A stretch of DNA of 64,000 nt from Nocardia sienata NBRC 100364 (GTDB lineage Bacteria > Actinomycetota > Actinomycetes > Mycobacteriales > Mycobacteriaceae): contig NZ_BDBX01000024.1 in assembly GCF_001613205.1 (NCBI RefSeq), positions 62,001-126,000 of the forward strand, in the 5' to 3' direction. This document shows positions 28,007 through 36,024 of the stretch, piece after piece. Numbering within the stretch: the stretch's first letter is position 1; each line of letters opens with the position of its first letter. A program made the translations under genes and the position numbers. The notes below the pieces were generated by a model. That model had not been told where the DNA came from and ran no database searches. It saw only the letters and a list, made by a program, of their open reading frames with translations.

Positions 28007-29221
28007 TCAGCTCAACGCGTGGTCGAGGTCGCCGAGGAGGTCTTCGATGTCTTCCAGGCCGATCGAGACCCGGACGACCCCGTCGGAGAGGCCGATGCTC
28101 GCCCGGCCTTCGGGGCCCATGGCCCGGTGGGTGGTGGTGGCCGGATGGGTGATGAGGCTTTTCGCGTCGCCCAGGTTGTTGGAGATATCGATGATCCGCA
28201 GCTTGTTCAGTACCTCGAAGGCCCGCTTCTTCGCGAGGTCCGCGGCGGCCGCGAGTTCGAAGGTCACCACGGTGCCGCCGCCGCTCATCTGCGCGGTCGC
28301 CAGCGTGTACTGCGGGTGCGATTCCAGCAACGGGTACCGGACCCAGCTCACGGCCGGATGCTCGTCGAGGTAGCGCGCGATCCGCAGCGCCGACTCGGTG
28401 GACTGGCGGACCCGCAGCGGCATGGTCTCCAGACCCTTGAGCAGCGTCCAGGCGTTGAACGGGCTCAGGGCGGGGCCGGTGTGGCGCATGAGCGTCTTGA
28501 CCGGGCCTTCGATGTACTCGGAGGTGCCGAGGATCGCGCCGCCGAGTACGCGGCCCTGACCGTCGATGTGTTTGGTGCCCGAGTAGACCACCACGTCGGC
28601 GCCGAGTTCGAAGCCGCGCTGCAGCAGCGGGGTGGCGAACACATTGTCCAGGACCACCTGCGCGCCCGCGGCGTGCGCGAGCTCGCAGACCTTGCGCACG
28701 TCGACCAGGGTTTGCATCGGGTTGGCCGGCGTCTCGAAGAAGACCGCGGCGGTGGGTTCGGACAGCGCCGCTTCCCACTGGTCGAGGTCTTCGCCGTCGA
28801 CGAAGACGGTTTCGACGCCCCAGCGGGGCAGGATCTCGTTGCACACCACGAAACAGGAGCCGAACAGGCTGCGCGCGGCCACCAGCCGGTCGCCCGCCTT
28901 CAGCAGCGCCCCGAGGGCGACGAAAACGGCCGCCATACCGCTGGCGGTCGCGAAACAGGCTTCGGCGCCGTCGAGCAGGCGCATGCGTTCCTGGAAGGTG
29001 GTCACCGTCGGGTTGCCGTAGCGGGAGTACACGTAGTGCGGGTTGTCCCCGGTGAACGCGGCCTCGGCCGCTTCGGCGCTGGCGTAGACGAACCCGGAGT
29101 TCAGGTACAGGGCCTCGGAGGTCTCGTCGAACCCCGAGCGGCTCAGGCCGCCGCGCACCCCCAGGGTCGCCGGGCCGACTCCTTCGGGTAACGGCCGTTC
29201 GAACGAACCGCCGCCGATCAC
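28007..29221 (-). CDS. metZ: O-succinylhomoserine sulfhydrylase
   Basis: PLP enzyme making homocysteine from O-succinylhomoserine and sulfide (direct sulfhydrylation) for methionine synthesis. The 404-residue Cys/Met-metabolism protein shows YSRYGNPT, the FETPANP loop, the PLP lysine in VVYSGTKHIDGQGR and the C-terminal RVSIGLEDIEDL. GTG at 29221 overlaps the rhodanese stop (GTGA), so the two are coupled and share the SAM-IV riboswitch leader. The M. tuberculosis pair Rv0390-Rv0391 has the same order. Confidence 0.94.
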   Translation of the reverse strand: MIGGGSFERPLPEGVGPATLGVRGGLSRSGFDETSEALYLNSGFVYASAEAAEAAFTGDNPHYVYSRYGNPTVTTFQERMRLLDGAEACFATASGMAAVFVALGALLKAGDRLVAARSLFGSCFVVCNEILPRWGVETVFVDGEDLDQWEAALSEPTAAVFFETPANPMQTLVDVRKVCELAHAAGAQVVLDNVFATPLLQRGFELGADVVVYSGTKHIDGQGRVLGGAILGTSEYIEGPVKTLMRHTGPALSPFNAWTLLKGLETMPLRVRQSTESALRIARYLDEHPAVSWVRYPLLESHPQYTLATAQMSGGGTVVTFELAAAADLAKKRAFEVLNKLRIIDISNNLGDAKSLITHPATTTHRAMGPEGRASIGLSDGVVRVSIGLEDIEDLLGDLDHALS

Positions 29222-29634
29222 GACTGCCGCCAGGGCAGTCCGTGGGCCCGCCAGCCGGAGCCGCCGCGGTGCCCGAGTTCGTCCAGCGGGCCCTCGAAGC
29301 CGTCGCTGATGTTGTAGGAGGGTGCGATACCCGCGGCGGTCGCGGCGTCGGCCGCATGCGCCGAACGCTGACCGGAGCGGCACAGGAAGAGCACGGGCGC
29401 GTCCGCGGGGCGGTCGGACAGGGCGCTACGCAGCTGGTCCAGGAATTCGGCGTTGCGGGTGCCGGTGCCGTCGACCCACTCCACCAGCAGGGTCGGCTTG
29501 GCGATGGAGCTGGTGTCGGGTACCCCGACGAACTTCCACTCGGCTTCGGTCCGTACGTCCACCAGGACTGCGTCCGGGTTCCCGGTCAGCAGTTCCCATG
29601 CCTGCTCCGGGCCGATATCCCCTGCGTAACTCAT
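29218..29634 (-). CDS. Rhodanese-like sulfurtransferase
   Basis: A 138-residue single-domain rhodanese. The active-site loop is LFLCRSGQRSAHAA, with the persulfide cysteine near residue 85. The start MSYAGDIGPEQAWELL and DVRTEAEW are typical of the family. It may deliver sulfide or sulfane sulfur to MetZ, whose gene it overlaps. AGGAGGT at 29641-29647 lies seven bases before the ATG, directly at the end of the SAM-IV riboswitch, so its translation is the likely point of control. Confidence 0.92.
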   Translation of the reverse strand: MSYAGDIGPEQAWELLTGNPDAVLVDVRTEAEWKFVGVPDTSSIAKPTLLVEWVDGTGTRNAEFLDQLRSALSDRPADAPVLFLCRSGQRSAHAADAATAAGIAPSYNISDGFEGPLDELGHRGGSGWRAHGLPWRQS

Positions 29635-29649
29635 ACTGGCACCTCCTGC

Positions 29650-29764
29650 GAATCCGCACTTGCCGCATCCGATCGATGCGCGCCAGGTCGTCACCCGGAG
29701 CACCCCACCGCGGAGGAGGGTTGCCGACCAGCGAGCCGGGGCTTGGCACTGGCACTCATGACCC
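29650..29764 (-). ncRNA. SAM-IV riboswitch (leader of the rhodanese-metZ operon)
   Basis: Read on the minus strand, the leader runs GGTCATGAGTGCCAG, then CAAGCCCCGGCTCGCTGG, CGGCAACCCTCC, GCGGTGGGGTGCTCCGGG, TGACGACC and finally GCGGCAAGTGCGG. These blocks follow, in order and almost base for base, the SAM-IV aptamer known from M. tuberculosis. GGTCATGA...TGACGACC closes the outer stem. The ribosome-binding site AGGAGGT starts three bases after the aptamer. Bound S-adenosylmethionine should therefore switch off translation of a homocysteine-forming operon. Confidence 0.93.
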
Positions 29765-29826
29765 AACCGAAAAGATTGCCCGGCGAGTCGGGCGCTGTCA
29801 AACCTCGGTTGACGCCGCAGGCGGGC

Positions 29827-30297
29827 TCATTCGGCCGGCTGGTTGCAGACCAGCCAGTCGCCGTCGGACTGGAACAACCACCAGGTCGCGGTCCGCTCCT
29901 CGCCTTCGACACGGCTGGTCACTTCGATGTTCGCGGTATCGCCGGTGATGTGCACCGGGCCGAATCTCGTGATTTCGATATCTTTCCCGGTTTCGCCGGG
30001 TTTCAACTGCCCGGCCAGCGGGGAGCGGGCGGGTACGAAACCGGGGCAGACCGCCTGGCGGGGTGGTTCGGGCCCGTAGCGGTTGCTCACATCGGCGAAC
30101 TCCCGGACCGCGCCGGCGATCCGGTCGGAATCTGTGACATTTTTCTCAGCGGGCGCCACCAGGCCGGCGATGAGTACACCCGCCAGGACCAGTGCCGCGA
30201 CCGCCGCGGCCACGACGAACGGGGTGATCGAGCGTGGTCGCTCGTCGCCGCCCGTTTCGTTGGCGGGCTGCTCGCCGGCCGCTCCGGGATCGCTCAT
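29827..30297 (-). CDS. Membrane-anchored extracytoplasmic protein
   Basis: A 156-residue protein: a short acidic cytoplasmic part, one membrane helix (PFVVAAAVAALVLAGVLIAGLV, about residues 26-47) and an external domain of about 100 residues. The external part has two cysteines (QAVCPGF and WLVCNQPAE), WWLF and several strands, similar in plan to DUF4878/lumazine-like Mce-associated domains. The ATG at 30297 is preferred to one four codons upstream. Function is unknown. Confidence 0.7.
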   Translation of the reverse strand: MSDPGAAGEQPANETGGDERPRSITPFVVAAAVAALVLAGVLIAGLVAPAEKNVTDSDRIAGAVREFADVSNRYGPEPPRQAVCPGFVPARSPLAGQLKPGETGKDIEITRFGPVHITGDTANIEVTSRVEGEERTATWWLFQSDGDWLVCNQPAE

Positions 30298-30460
30298 ACC
30301 GACGATCATCCCTGGTCCCCGGATCGCACCGTGCCCGCACCCCGATAGAATCGCGGGTACAGCGGGTACCGCAGCACAGCGCTACCCGCGTAGGCGTGGG
30401 ACGACGAACGGTGAACAGCCACCCACGGACGGCGCGATGTAGGTGCATACGAGCCGAGCG

Positions 30461-30479
30461 TCAAGTTAGCCTAAGCTAA
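30461..30479. promoter_or_regulatory. IdeR/DtxR-type iron box upstream of fprA
   Basis: TCAAGTTAGCCTAAGCTAA matches the 19-base IdeR consensus TTAGGTTAGCCTAACCTAA at 16 positions, including the central TTAGCCTAA. It ends 46 bases before the fprA ATG, a position fitting iron-dependent repression. Confidence 0.75.
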
Positions 30480-30525
30480 CAACAACGCCAGTGATTCTTT
30501 CGACCGATAAGGGTGCGCGTAACAG

Positions 30526-31914
30526 ATGACCGAGCAGAAGGAAGCGAACCGCCCGCTTCGGATCGCGATCGTCGGGGCCGGGCCGGCCGGTATCTATGCC
30601 GCCGACGCGTTGATGAAATCCGATGCGGACGTCTCGATCGATCTGTTCGAGCGGATGCCCGCCCCGTTCGGACTGATCCGCTACGGCGTGGCCCCGGACC
30701 ATCCGCGGATCAAGGGCATTGTCACCGCCCTGCACAAGGTGCTGGACAAGGAGCAGGTGCGCCTGCTCGGCAATATCGACTACGGCACCGATATCACGCT
30801 GTCGGACCTGCGTCGCTTCTACGACGCGGTGATCTTCTCCACCGGCGCCAACGCCGACCGGGCGCTGCCCATCCCGGGTATCGACCTGGACGGTTCCTAC
30901 GGCGCGGCCGACTTCGTCTCCTGGTACGACGGGCACCCGGACGTGCCGCGCACCTGGCCGCTGGAGGCCGAGAAGGTCGCGGTGCTCGGTGTCGGCAATG
31001 TCGCCCTCGATGTGGCGCGCGTGCTGGCCAAGACCGGTGACGAACTGCTGCCGACCGAGATCCCGCCGAACGTGTACACGGGCCTGAAGAACAACAAGGC
31101 CGTCGAGGTGCACGTGTTCGGCCGCCGCGGCCCGGCGCAGGCCAAGTTCACCCCGCTGGAGCTGCGCGAACTCGACCACTCCCCGACGATCGAGGTGATC
31201 GTCGATCCGGAGGACATCGACTACGACGAAGGTTCGGAGGCCGCGCGCCGCCATTCCAAGCAGGTCGATATGGTGGCCAACACCCTCGAACAGTGGGCCA
31301 TCCGCGACCAGGGCGATCGCCCGCACAAGCTGTTCCTGCACTTCTTCGAATCCCCCGCCGAGATTCTGGGTGAGGACGGCCGGGTCGTGGGCCTGCGTAC
31401 CGAACGCACCCAGCTCGACGGCACCGGCAATGTGAAGGGCACCGGCACGTTCAAGGAATGGGATGTGCAGGCGGTCTACCGGGCCGTCGGTTACCTGTCG
31501 CAGAACATCTCCGAGCTGCCCTTCGACGATCAGGCCGGGGTCATCCCGAACGAGGCCGGCCGTGTCCTGGTCGACGAGGATGCCGACGGCGCCGCCCGCT
31601 ATATGCCCGGCACCTATGTGACCGGCTGGATCAAGCGCGGTCCGGTCGGGCTCATCGGCCACACCAAGGGTGACGCCAACGAGACGGTCGCCTGCCTCGT
31701 GGACGACAGCGCGAATTTCGTGCCGGCGCCGAACCCGGAGCCCGAGGCCGTGCTCGAGTTCCTGGAGGGCCGGGGCATCCCGTTCACCACCTGGGCCGGC
31801 TGGTACCGGCTGGACGCACACGAGCGGTCGCTGGGCGAGCCCGAGGGCCGGGAGCGGGTCAAGGTCGTCGAGCGCGAAGATATGTTGCGCGCGAGCGAAC
31901 CCCACAAGGTCTGA
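30526..31914 (+). CDS. fprA: FAD-dependent NADPH:ferredoxin reductase, adrenodoxin-reductase type
   Basis: The 462-residue protein has an FAD Rossmann motif at residues 13-30 (IAIVGAGPAGIYAADAL), FGLIRYGVAPDHPRIK, an NADPH motif VAVLGVGNVALDVARVL near residue 150, FGRRGPAQAKFTPLELREL and the C-terminal GWIKRGPVGLIGHTKGDA. This is mycobacterial FprA, which passes electrons from NADPH to ferredoxins and so feeds P450s and iron metabolism. An iron box lies 46 bases upstream and a hairpin terminator follows. Confidence 0.95.
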   Translation: MTEQKEANRPLRIAIVGAGPAGIYAADALMKSDADVSIDLFERMPAPFGLIRYGVAPDHPRIKGIVTALHKVLDKEQVRLLGNIDYGTDITLSDLRRFYDAVIFSTGANADRALPIPGIDLDGSYGAADFVSWYDGHPDVPRTWPLEAEKVAVLGVGNVALDVARVLAKTGDELLPTEIPPNVYTGLKNNKAVEVHVFGRRGPAQAKFTPLELRELDHSPTIEVIVDPEDIDYDEGSEAARRHSKQVDMVANTLEQWAIRDQGDRPHKLFLHFFESPAEILGEDGRVVGLRTERTQLDGTGNVKGTGTFKEWDVQAVYRAVGYLSQNISELPFDDQAGVIPNEAGRVLVDEDADGAARYMPGTYVTGWIKRGPVGLIGHTKGDANETVACLVDDSANFVPAPNPEPEAVLEFLEGRGIPFTTWAGWYRLDAHERSLGEPEGRERVKVVEREDMLRASEPHKV

Positions 31915-31920
31915 CCCACC

Positions 31921-31957
31921 GTCCGCTGCTCCCGCTCCCCGGTCGAGAGCAGCGGAC
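31921..31957 (+). terminator. Hairpin terminator after fprA
   Basis: GTCCGCTGCTC and GAGCAGCGGAC form a perfect 11-base-pair stem with a 15-base loop, seven bases after the fprA stop. There is no long T-run. Confidence 0.6.
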
Positions 31958-31985
31958 GCCCCGATCTATCAGGCATGCTGTAGCA

Positions 31986-32852
31986 GTGTTCGACGCCCAT
32001 GTGCACATCATCGATCCGCGCTTTCCGCTGATCGAGAACGAAGGCTACCTACCGGAGCCCTATACCGTCGCCGACTACAGGCGGCGGATGGCCCGCTTCC
32101 GGCCTTCCGGTGGCGCGGTGGTGAGTGCCTCGTTCCAGGGCAACGACCAGAGCTATCTGCGCGCCGCCCTGGCCGAACTCGGACCCGGCTGGGTCGGGGT
32201 GACCCGTCTGGATCTCGACGCCTCCGACGCCGAGATCCTCGACCTGCACGAGGCCGGGGTGCGCGCGGTCCGGTTCAACCTCAAACGTGCGGCCGCGGAT
32301 ATCGCCAGCATGACCCGGCAGGCTCTGCGTGCCTACGAGCTGGCGGGCTGGCATGTGGAGATCTACGTCGACGGCCAGATGCTGGCCTCGCTGCAACCGG
32401 TGATCCTGAAATTGCCGAAGGTGTCCATCGACCATCTCGGAATGTCGGCGGAGGGTCTGTCGTATCTGCTGGACCTGGTCGACCGAGGTGCGCGGGTCAA
32501 GGCAACCGGTTTCGGGCGGGTCGATATGGATGTCGCTACGGCGTTGCGCCGGATCCACGCGGTCGATCCGCAGGCGCTGATGTTCGGCAGCGATCTGCCC
32601 GGCACCCGCGCGGGCCGGCCGTTCCGGGAATCGGATGTGGAGCTGATCTGCGATGTGGTCGGCACCGATATGAACGCGGTGCTGGAGGACAATGCCCGCG
32701 CGTTCTACGGACTGCCCGCGATCGACCGCACCACCGAGGACCCCACCCCGACCCTGCCGCTGTTCGTGCCGCCGCGCGACGACCGGCCGTCGGCTCACGA
32801 CGGGACAACACGTCCGTTGCCCATCATCGGAAAACGTTCCGGCCCGAGCTGA
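31986..32852 (+). CDS. Amidohydrolase-2 family metal-dependent hydrolase
   Basis: A 288-residue TIM-barrel hydrolase. FDAHVHIIDPRFPL at the N-terminus carries the HxH metal ligands, SIDHLG a third histidine and FGSDLPGTRAGRPF the catalytic aspartate, as in the COG3618 group (lactonases and related enzymes). Substrate unknown. GTG start at 31986. The C-terminal 35 residues are polar and Pro-rich. It begins 71 bases after fprA, behind a terminator hairpin. Confidence 0.85.
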   Translation: MFDAHVHIIDPRFPLIENEGYLPEPYTVADYRRRMARFRPSGGAVVSASFQGNDQSYLRAALAELGPGWVGVTRLDLDASDAEILDLHEAGVRAVRFNLKRAAADIASMTRQALRAYELAGWHVEIYVDGQMLASLQPVILKLPKVSIDHLGMSAEGLSYLLDLVDRGARVKATGFGRVDMDVATALRRIHAVDPQALMFGSDLPGTRAGRPFRESDVELICDVVGTDMNAVLEDNARAFYGLPAIDRTTEDPTPTLPLFVPPRDDRPSAHDGTTRPLPIIGKRSGPS

Positions 32853-33043
32853 CCCGGTCCCGTGGCGGCCGGTCGCCTGCGTCCTTCGACACGGATCACG
32901 CCCTGGGCTATACCGATTTCGCCGCCGCCGATATCGGCCGCGGGATAACTACCGTGGCAGAGCGAACCGCCGAGTCCCAGAACCCGATAGACCGCCGCTC
33001 TGCTGTCGGAGGAGTTGCGGGCGCTGCGCCGCGAGGCGGCGGC

Positions 33044-33526
33044 TCAGGCGGCGATCGCGCCGATCACCCACACCCCGCTCGCCAGCAGCGCCCCCAGCAA
33101 CTCCACCAGGATCGACAGCCCCACACCCTTGATCGCGTGTTTGCTCGACAGCCAGGCCTGCCGGTTGTCGGGGAGCCGTTGCAGCTCCGAGAGATACACA
33201 CCGACCACGAAACCCACGAACAGGCCGACCACCGGAATCACGAAAAACCCGACTATGCCGGCGAGACCGCCCAGCAGCAGCGTCCGGTTCGGCACCCCCG
33301 CTTCTTTCAGTTTGCGGCCCGGCCAGGTGTACTTGACGACGCCGGAGATGGCCAGCGCGACGGTGCCGACCGCCAGTACCGCCCACGCGGTCGTTCCGCC
33401 GGTGACGAAGGCCCAGATGGCGATCGCCCCGAAGATCAGGATCACCCCCGGCAGAATCGGCACCACGATGCCGATGAGGCCGACCAGGATCACCAGGCCG
33501 ACAACGATTTCTCCCCAAGCGCTCAC
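33044..33526 (-). CDS. DUF456 membrane protein
   Basis: A 160-residue protein with four or five membrane helices. It shows the DUF456 glycine-rich signatures GLIGIVVPILPGVILIFGA and FFVIPVVGLFVGFVVGVYLSEL (latter in two halves, VVGLFVGF and GVYLSEL). Function unknown. A short 191-base gap separates it from the convergent amidohydrolase. Confidence 0.85.
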   Translation of the reverse strand: MSAWGEIVVGLVILVGLIGIVVPILPGVILIFGAIAIWAFVTGGTTAWAVLAVGTVALAISGVVKYTWPGRKLKEAGVPNRTLLLGGLAGIVGFFVIPVVGLFVGFVVGVYLSELQRLPDNRQAWLSSKHAIKGVGLSILVELLGALLASGVWVIGAIAA

Positions 33527-33655
33527 CGCACCAAAGTAGCCCGGATCGGGCGCAGTCGCCGGTCCGGCGAACGGAGTATGGGCACCGTCGGTTCTGTACC
33601 GGACGGATAGCCGCCGACCGGTACGAATTCGCGCATGTCACCGGTTGCGTGCCGA

Positions 33656-34192
33656 TCAGGACGCAACGCCTGTGGCCAGGATGCGCGCGGTCAGGTCCAG
33701 CACGCCGGCGCGGTGGCTGCGGGCGCCGATCATATCGGTGATTTCCGGACGCATGCTCGCGAAGATCGCCAATGCCAGGAATTCGGTGTCGGCATCGGGA
33801 GCGACCTGCGCGATCAGATCGGCCAGCAGGGTGCGCCAGGGTGCCCAGCTGTCGGATTGACAGACGTCGGGCAGGGCGCGCATCAGCGGGGCGAGTTCGA
33901 TCGCGGTGAGGTCGAACACCGCCGCGACGACCGCCGCGATCCGATCCCGCACAGGCACTGCCGTATCCGCCGCGAGTTCGCGCACGGTGTCCCAGCCCTG
34001 GCCGGTGCGCTCCTCGACCAGTGCGCGGACCAGCCCGTCCCGGTCGGCGAACCTGCGGAACAGCGTTCCCTTGCCGACTCCGGCCGCTGCCGCGATGTCG
34101 TCCATGGAGACGTTGTCACGTCTCTCGTCGCAGATCAAACGCCCGGCGACGGCCAGGATCGCGGCTCGATTGCGTTCGGCGTCGGCACGCAC
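33656..34192 (-). CDS. TetR-family transcriptional repressor
   Basis: A 178-residue protein with an N-terminal TetR HTH (RAAILAVAGRLI, VSMDDIAAAAGVGKGTLFRRFADRDGLV) and a helical ligand-binding C-terminus. GGAGGAG at 34199-34205 supports the GTG at 34192. It diverges from a quinone oxidoreductase gene, and two near-identical palindromes lie between them, so it very likely represses itself and its neighbour and responds to a quinone or electrophile. Confidence 0.88.
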   Translation of the reverse strand: MRADAERNRAAILAVAGRLICDERRDNVSMDDIAAAAGVGKGTLFRRFADRDGLVRALVEERTGQGWDTVRELAADTAVPVRDRIAAVVAAVFDLTAIELAPLMRALPDVCQSDSWAPWRTLLADLIAQVAPDADTEFLALAIFASMRPEITDMIGARSHRAGVLDLTARILATGVAS

Positions 34193-34216
34193 CCGGACTC
34201 CTCCAGTTGACAGAAG

Positions 34217-34231
34217 CGGACTGTTGGTCCG
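34217..34231. promoter_or_regulatory. TetR operator, copy 1
   Basis: CGGACTGTTGGTCCG has CGGAC/GTCCG arms. It is the reverse complement of copy 2 apart from one base, and lies just upstream of the TetR gene's ribosome-binding site. Confidence 0.7.
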
Positions 34232-34250
34232 TATGATACCCAACCATAAA

Positions 34251-34265
34251 CGGACTAACAGTCCG
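34251..34265. promoter_or_regulatory. TetR operator, copy 2
   Basis: CGGACTAACAGTCCG is an almost perfect palindrome, centred 34 bases from copy 1. It abuts an ATG at 34267, which argues that the oxidoreductase starts later, at the GTG at 34285. Confidence 0.7.
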
Positions 34266-34284
34266 TATGGAAAGGTGGAATGCC

Positions 34285-35235
34285 GTGCGTGCAGTTCGAT
34301 ATCACGAGTACGGAGCGCCGGAGGTGCTGCGCGTCGAAGAGGTCGAGGATCCGGTACCGGGGGAGGGCGAACTGCTCGTCCGCGCCACGGCCACCGGCGT
34401 CAACTATTTCGAAGTTCAGGTGCGTGCCGGGGTGCTGCCCGACCCGCTCGGCTCGCCGTTGCCGCATATCCCGGGTATCGAAGTCGCCGGCACGGTGGTC
34501 GCCGTCGGTCCCGGCGTCGCGGCATATCGCGTCGGTGAGCGGGTGGTCGGAAGGGTCGCCGCCGGGAGCTACGCCGAATTGGTGGTCGTGCCCGCTGCGG
34601 ACGCCGCCCCGCTCGACGAACGGCTCGGCGAGCATCGCGCGCTCGCCTTGCTCGGGCAGGGTGCCACCGCAGTGGGAGTGTTCGAGACCGCCGAGATCGG
34701 ACCGGGCGACTCCGTCCTGGTGGAGGCGGCCGGTGGCGGTATCGGAACCCTGCTGGTGCAGCTGGCCAAACGGGCCGGTGCCCGGGTCGTGGCCGGTGCG
34801 AGCGCCGAGGAGAAGCGTCGTCTGGCCGCCGACCTGGGCGCCGACACAACTGTGGACTACTCACGACCCGGTTGGACCGAAGAGGTGGGGCCGGTATCGG
34901 TGGTGCTGGAAACCGTCGGCGGGCAGATCGCACGCGAGGCCTACGGCCTGCTCACCCCGCCGGGCGCCCGGATGGTCGTCTTCGGCACGGCCAGTGGGAA
35001 TCCGGTGGAGATCGGTTCGGATCGGCTTCTCGCGGTCGGCGCCACGCTGATCCCGTTCAGTCTCGGCTACCGCCCGCAGCGCTGGCCGGAACTGATCCGC
35101 CGGGCCGAGGAACTGGTCGTGCGCGGCGAAATCGATCCGGTGATCGGGACGGTCCTGCCCTTGGCGGAAGCCGCGGCGGCGCACCGCGCCTTCGAGGCCC
35201 GTACCGCGCTCGGTAAAACCATCCTCACCCTCTGA
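34285..35235 (+). CDS. Zinc-independent NADPH:quinone oxidoreductase (MDR family)
   Basis: A 316-residue medium-chain dehydrogenase/reductase. The N-terminal GroES-like part (YHEYGAPEVLRVEEV, GVNYFEVQVRAG, IPGIEVAGTVVAVG) is followed by a Rossmann NADPH domain (AAGGGIGTLLVQLAKRAGARVV, GADTTVDY). No structural zinc cysteines are seen, as in the QOR group. AAAGGTGGA precedes the GTG at 34285; an in-frame ATG at 34267 is the alternative. Controlled with the divergent TetR gene. Confidence 0.88.
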   Translation: MRAVRYHEYGAPEVLRVEEVEDPVPGEGELLVRATATGVNYFEVQVRAGVLPDPLGSPLPHIPGIEVAGTVVAVGPGVAAYRVGERVVGRVAAGSYAELVVVPAADAAPLDERLGEHRALALLGQGATAVGVFETAEIGPGDSVLVEAAGGGIGTLLVQLAKRAGARVVAGASAEEKRRLAADLGADTTVDYSRPGWTEEVGPVSVVLETVGGQIAREAYGLLTPPGARMVVFGTASGNPVEIGSDRLLAVGATLIPFSLGYRPQRWPELIRRAEELVVRGEIDPVIGTVLPLAEAAAAHRAFEARTALGKTILTL

Positions 35236-35583
35236 GCAGGCGGGCCGTCCTTCAGTCGGGGTTGTGTCCACCCAATGGAGACCGGCGTACATCCGGTCGG
35301 AGGTCGCGGGTGTCCACGTGGACGCGATCGAGGTTGCCGCCCATGCCCGCACGCTCACCGTGGGCGTTCCCGACCGGCCCGCGGGTGCCGCGAGCGGCTG
35401 TGTGGAACGGGCTGCCGGGTCGCGCTGAGCGGCGGCGAACCCGCCTCGGCCAGCGGTCCGCGGCTGCGCGAGGTGTGTTCGCGACGGTGGCTGTCGGCCG
35501 TGGCCGGGAGCACGTTTCCGGAAGCCGGGCCGGCGGGCCGGGCGGATGATGGGCCGACCAGTAGGCGAAACGTGGAGGTAGTG
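35236..35583. other. Intergenic, no gene recognised
   Basis: Frames are open on both strands, as expected at this GC content, but none has a credible start or family resemblance. GGAGG near its right end belongs to the next gene. Confidence 0.45.
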
Positions 35584-35949
35584 ATGCGGCCGGTGGTACT
35601 GCTCGTGGCGGCAATCCTTTTCGCGGCAATGGGTCTGTACGCGCTCGCCGTGCCCGCGAAACTGACCGCGCCCTTCGGCATTCCCGTGACCACGGCCACC
35701 GGGCGCTCCGAGGTCCGCGCGGTGTACGGCGGGTTCGGGCTCGCGATCGCGGGTGCGCTCGGCTGGGCGGCTCTGCACAGCGGGGAACTCGGCCGGGGTG
35801 TGGTGCTGGCGGTGGCCGTCGCGCTCGCCGGGATGGCTGTCGGCCGGGTCGTTTCCCGGCTGCTGGACGGCTCGGTCGCGTTCTACCCCATCTGGTTCTA
35901 CTTCTGGGTGGAGGTGGTCGCGGCCGTCGCCCTGGTCGCGGCCGCTTGA
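35584..35949 (+). CDS. DUF4345-like four-helix membrane protein
   Basis: A 121-residue hydrophobic protein with four membrane helices. Between them are a conserved-looking TGRSEVRAVYGGFGLAIA loop and a FYPIWFYFWVEVV segment, which match DUF4345-type proteins. A ribosome-binding GGAGG lies about seven bases before the ATG. Function unknown. Confidence 0.75.
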   Translation: MRPVVLLVAAILFAAMGLYALAVPAKLTAPFGIPVTTATGRSEVRAVYGGFGLAIAGALGWAALHSGELGRGVVLAVAVALAGMAVGRVVSRLLDGSVAFYPIWFYFWVEVVAAVALVAAA

Positions 35950-36024
35950 CGGCTACGGGGTATGGGCCGGGCCGCGGCTGTCGACCCGGCGTCGGACGAG
36001 TCGGCTCGCGCCCGGGCGTCGGTC

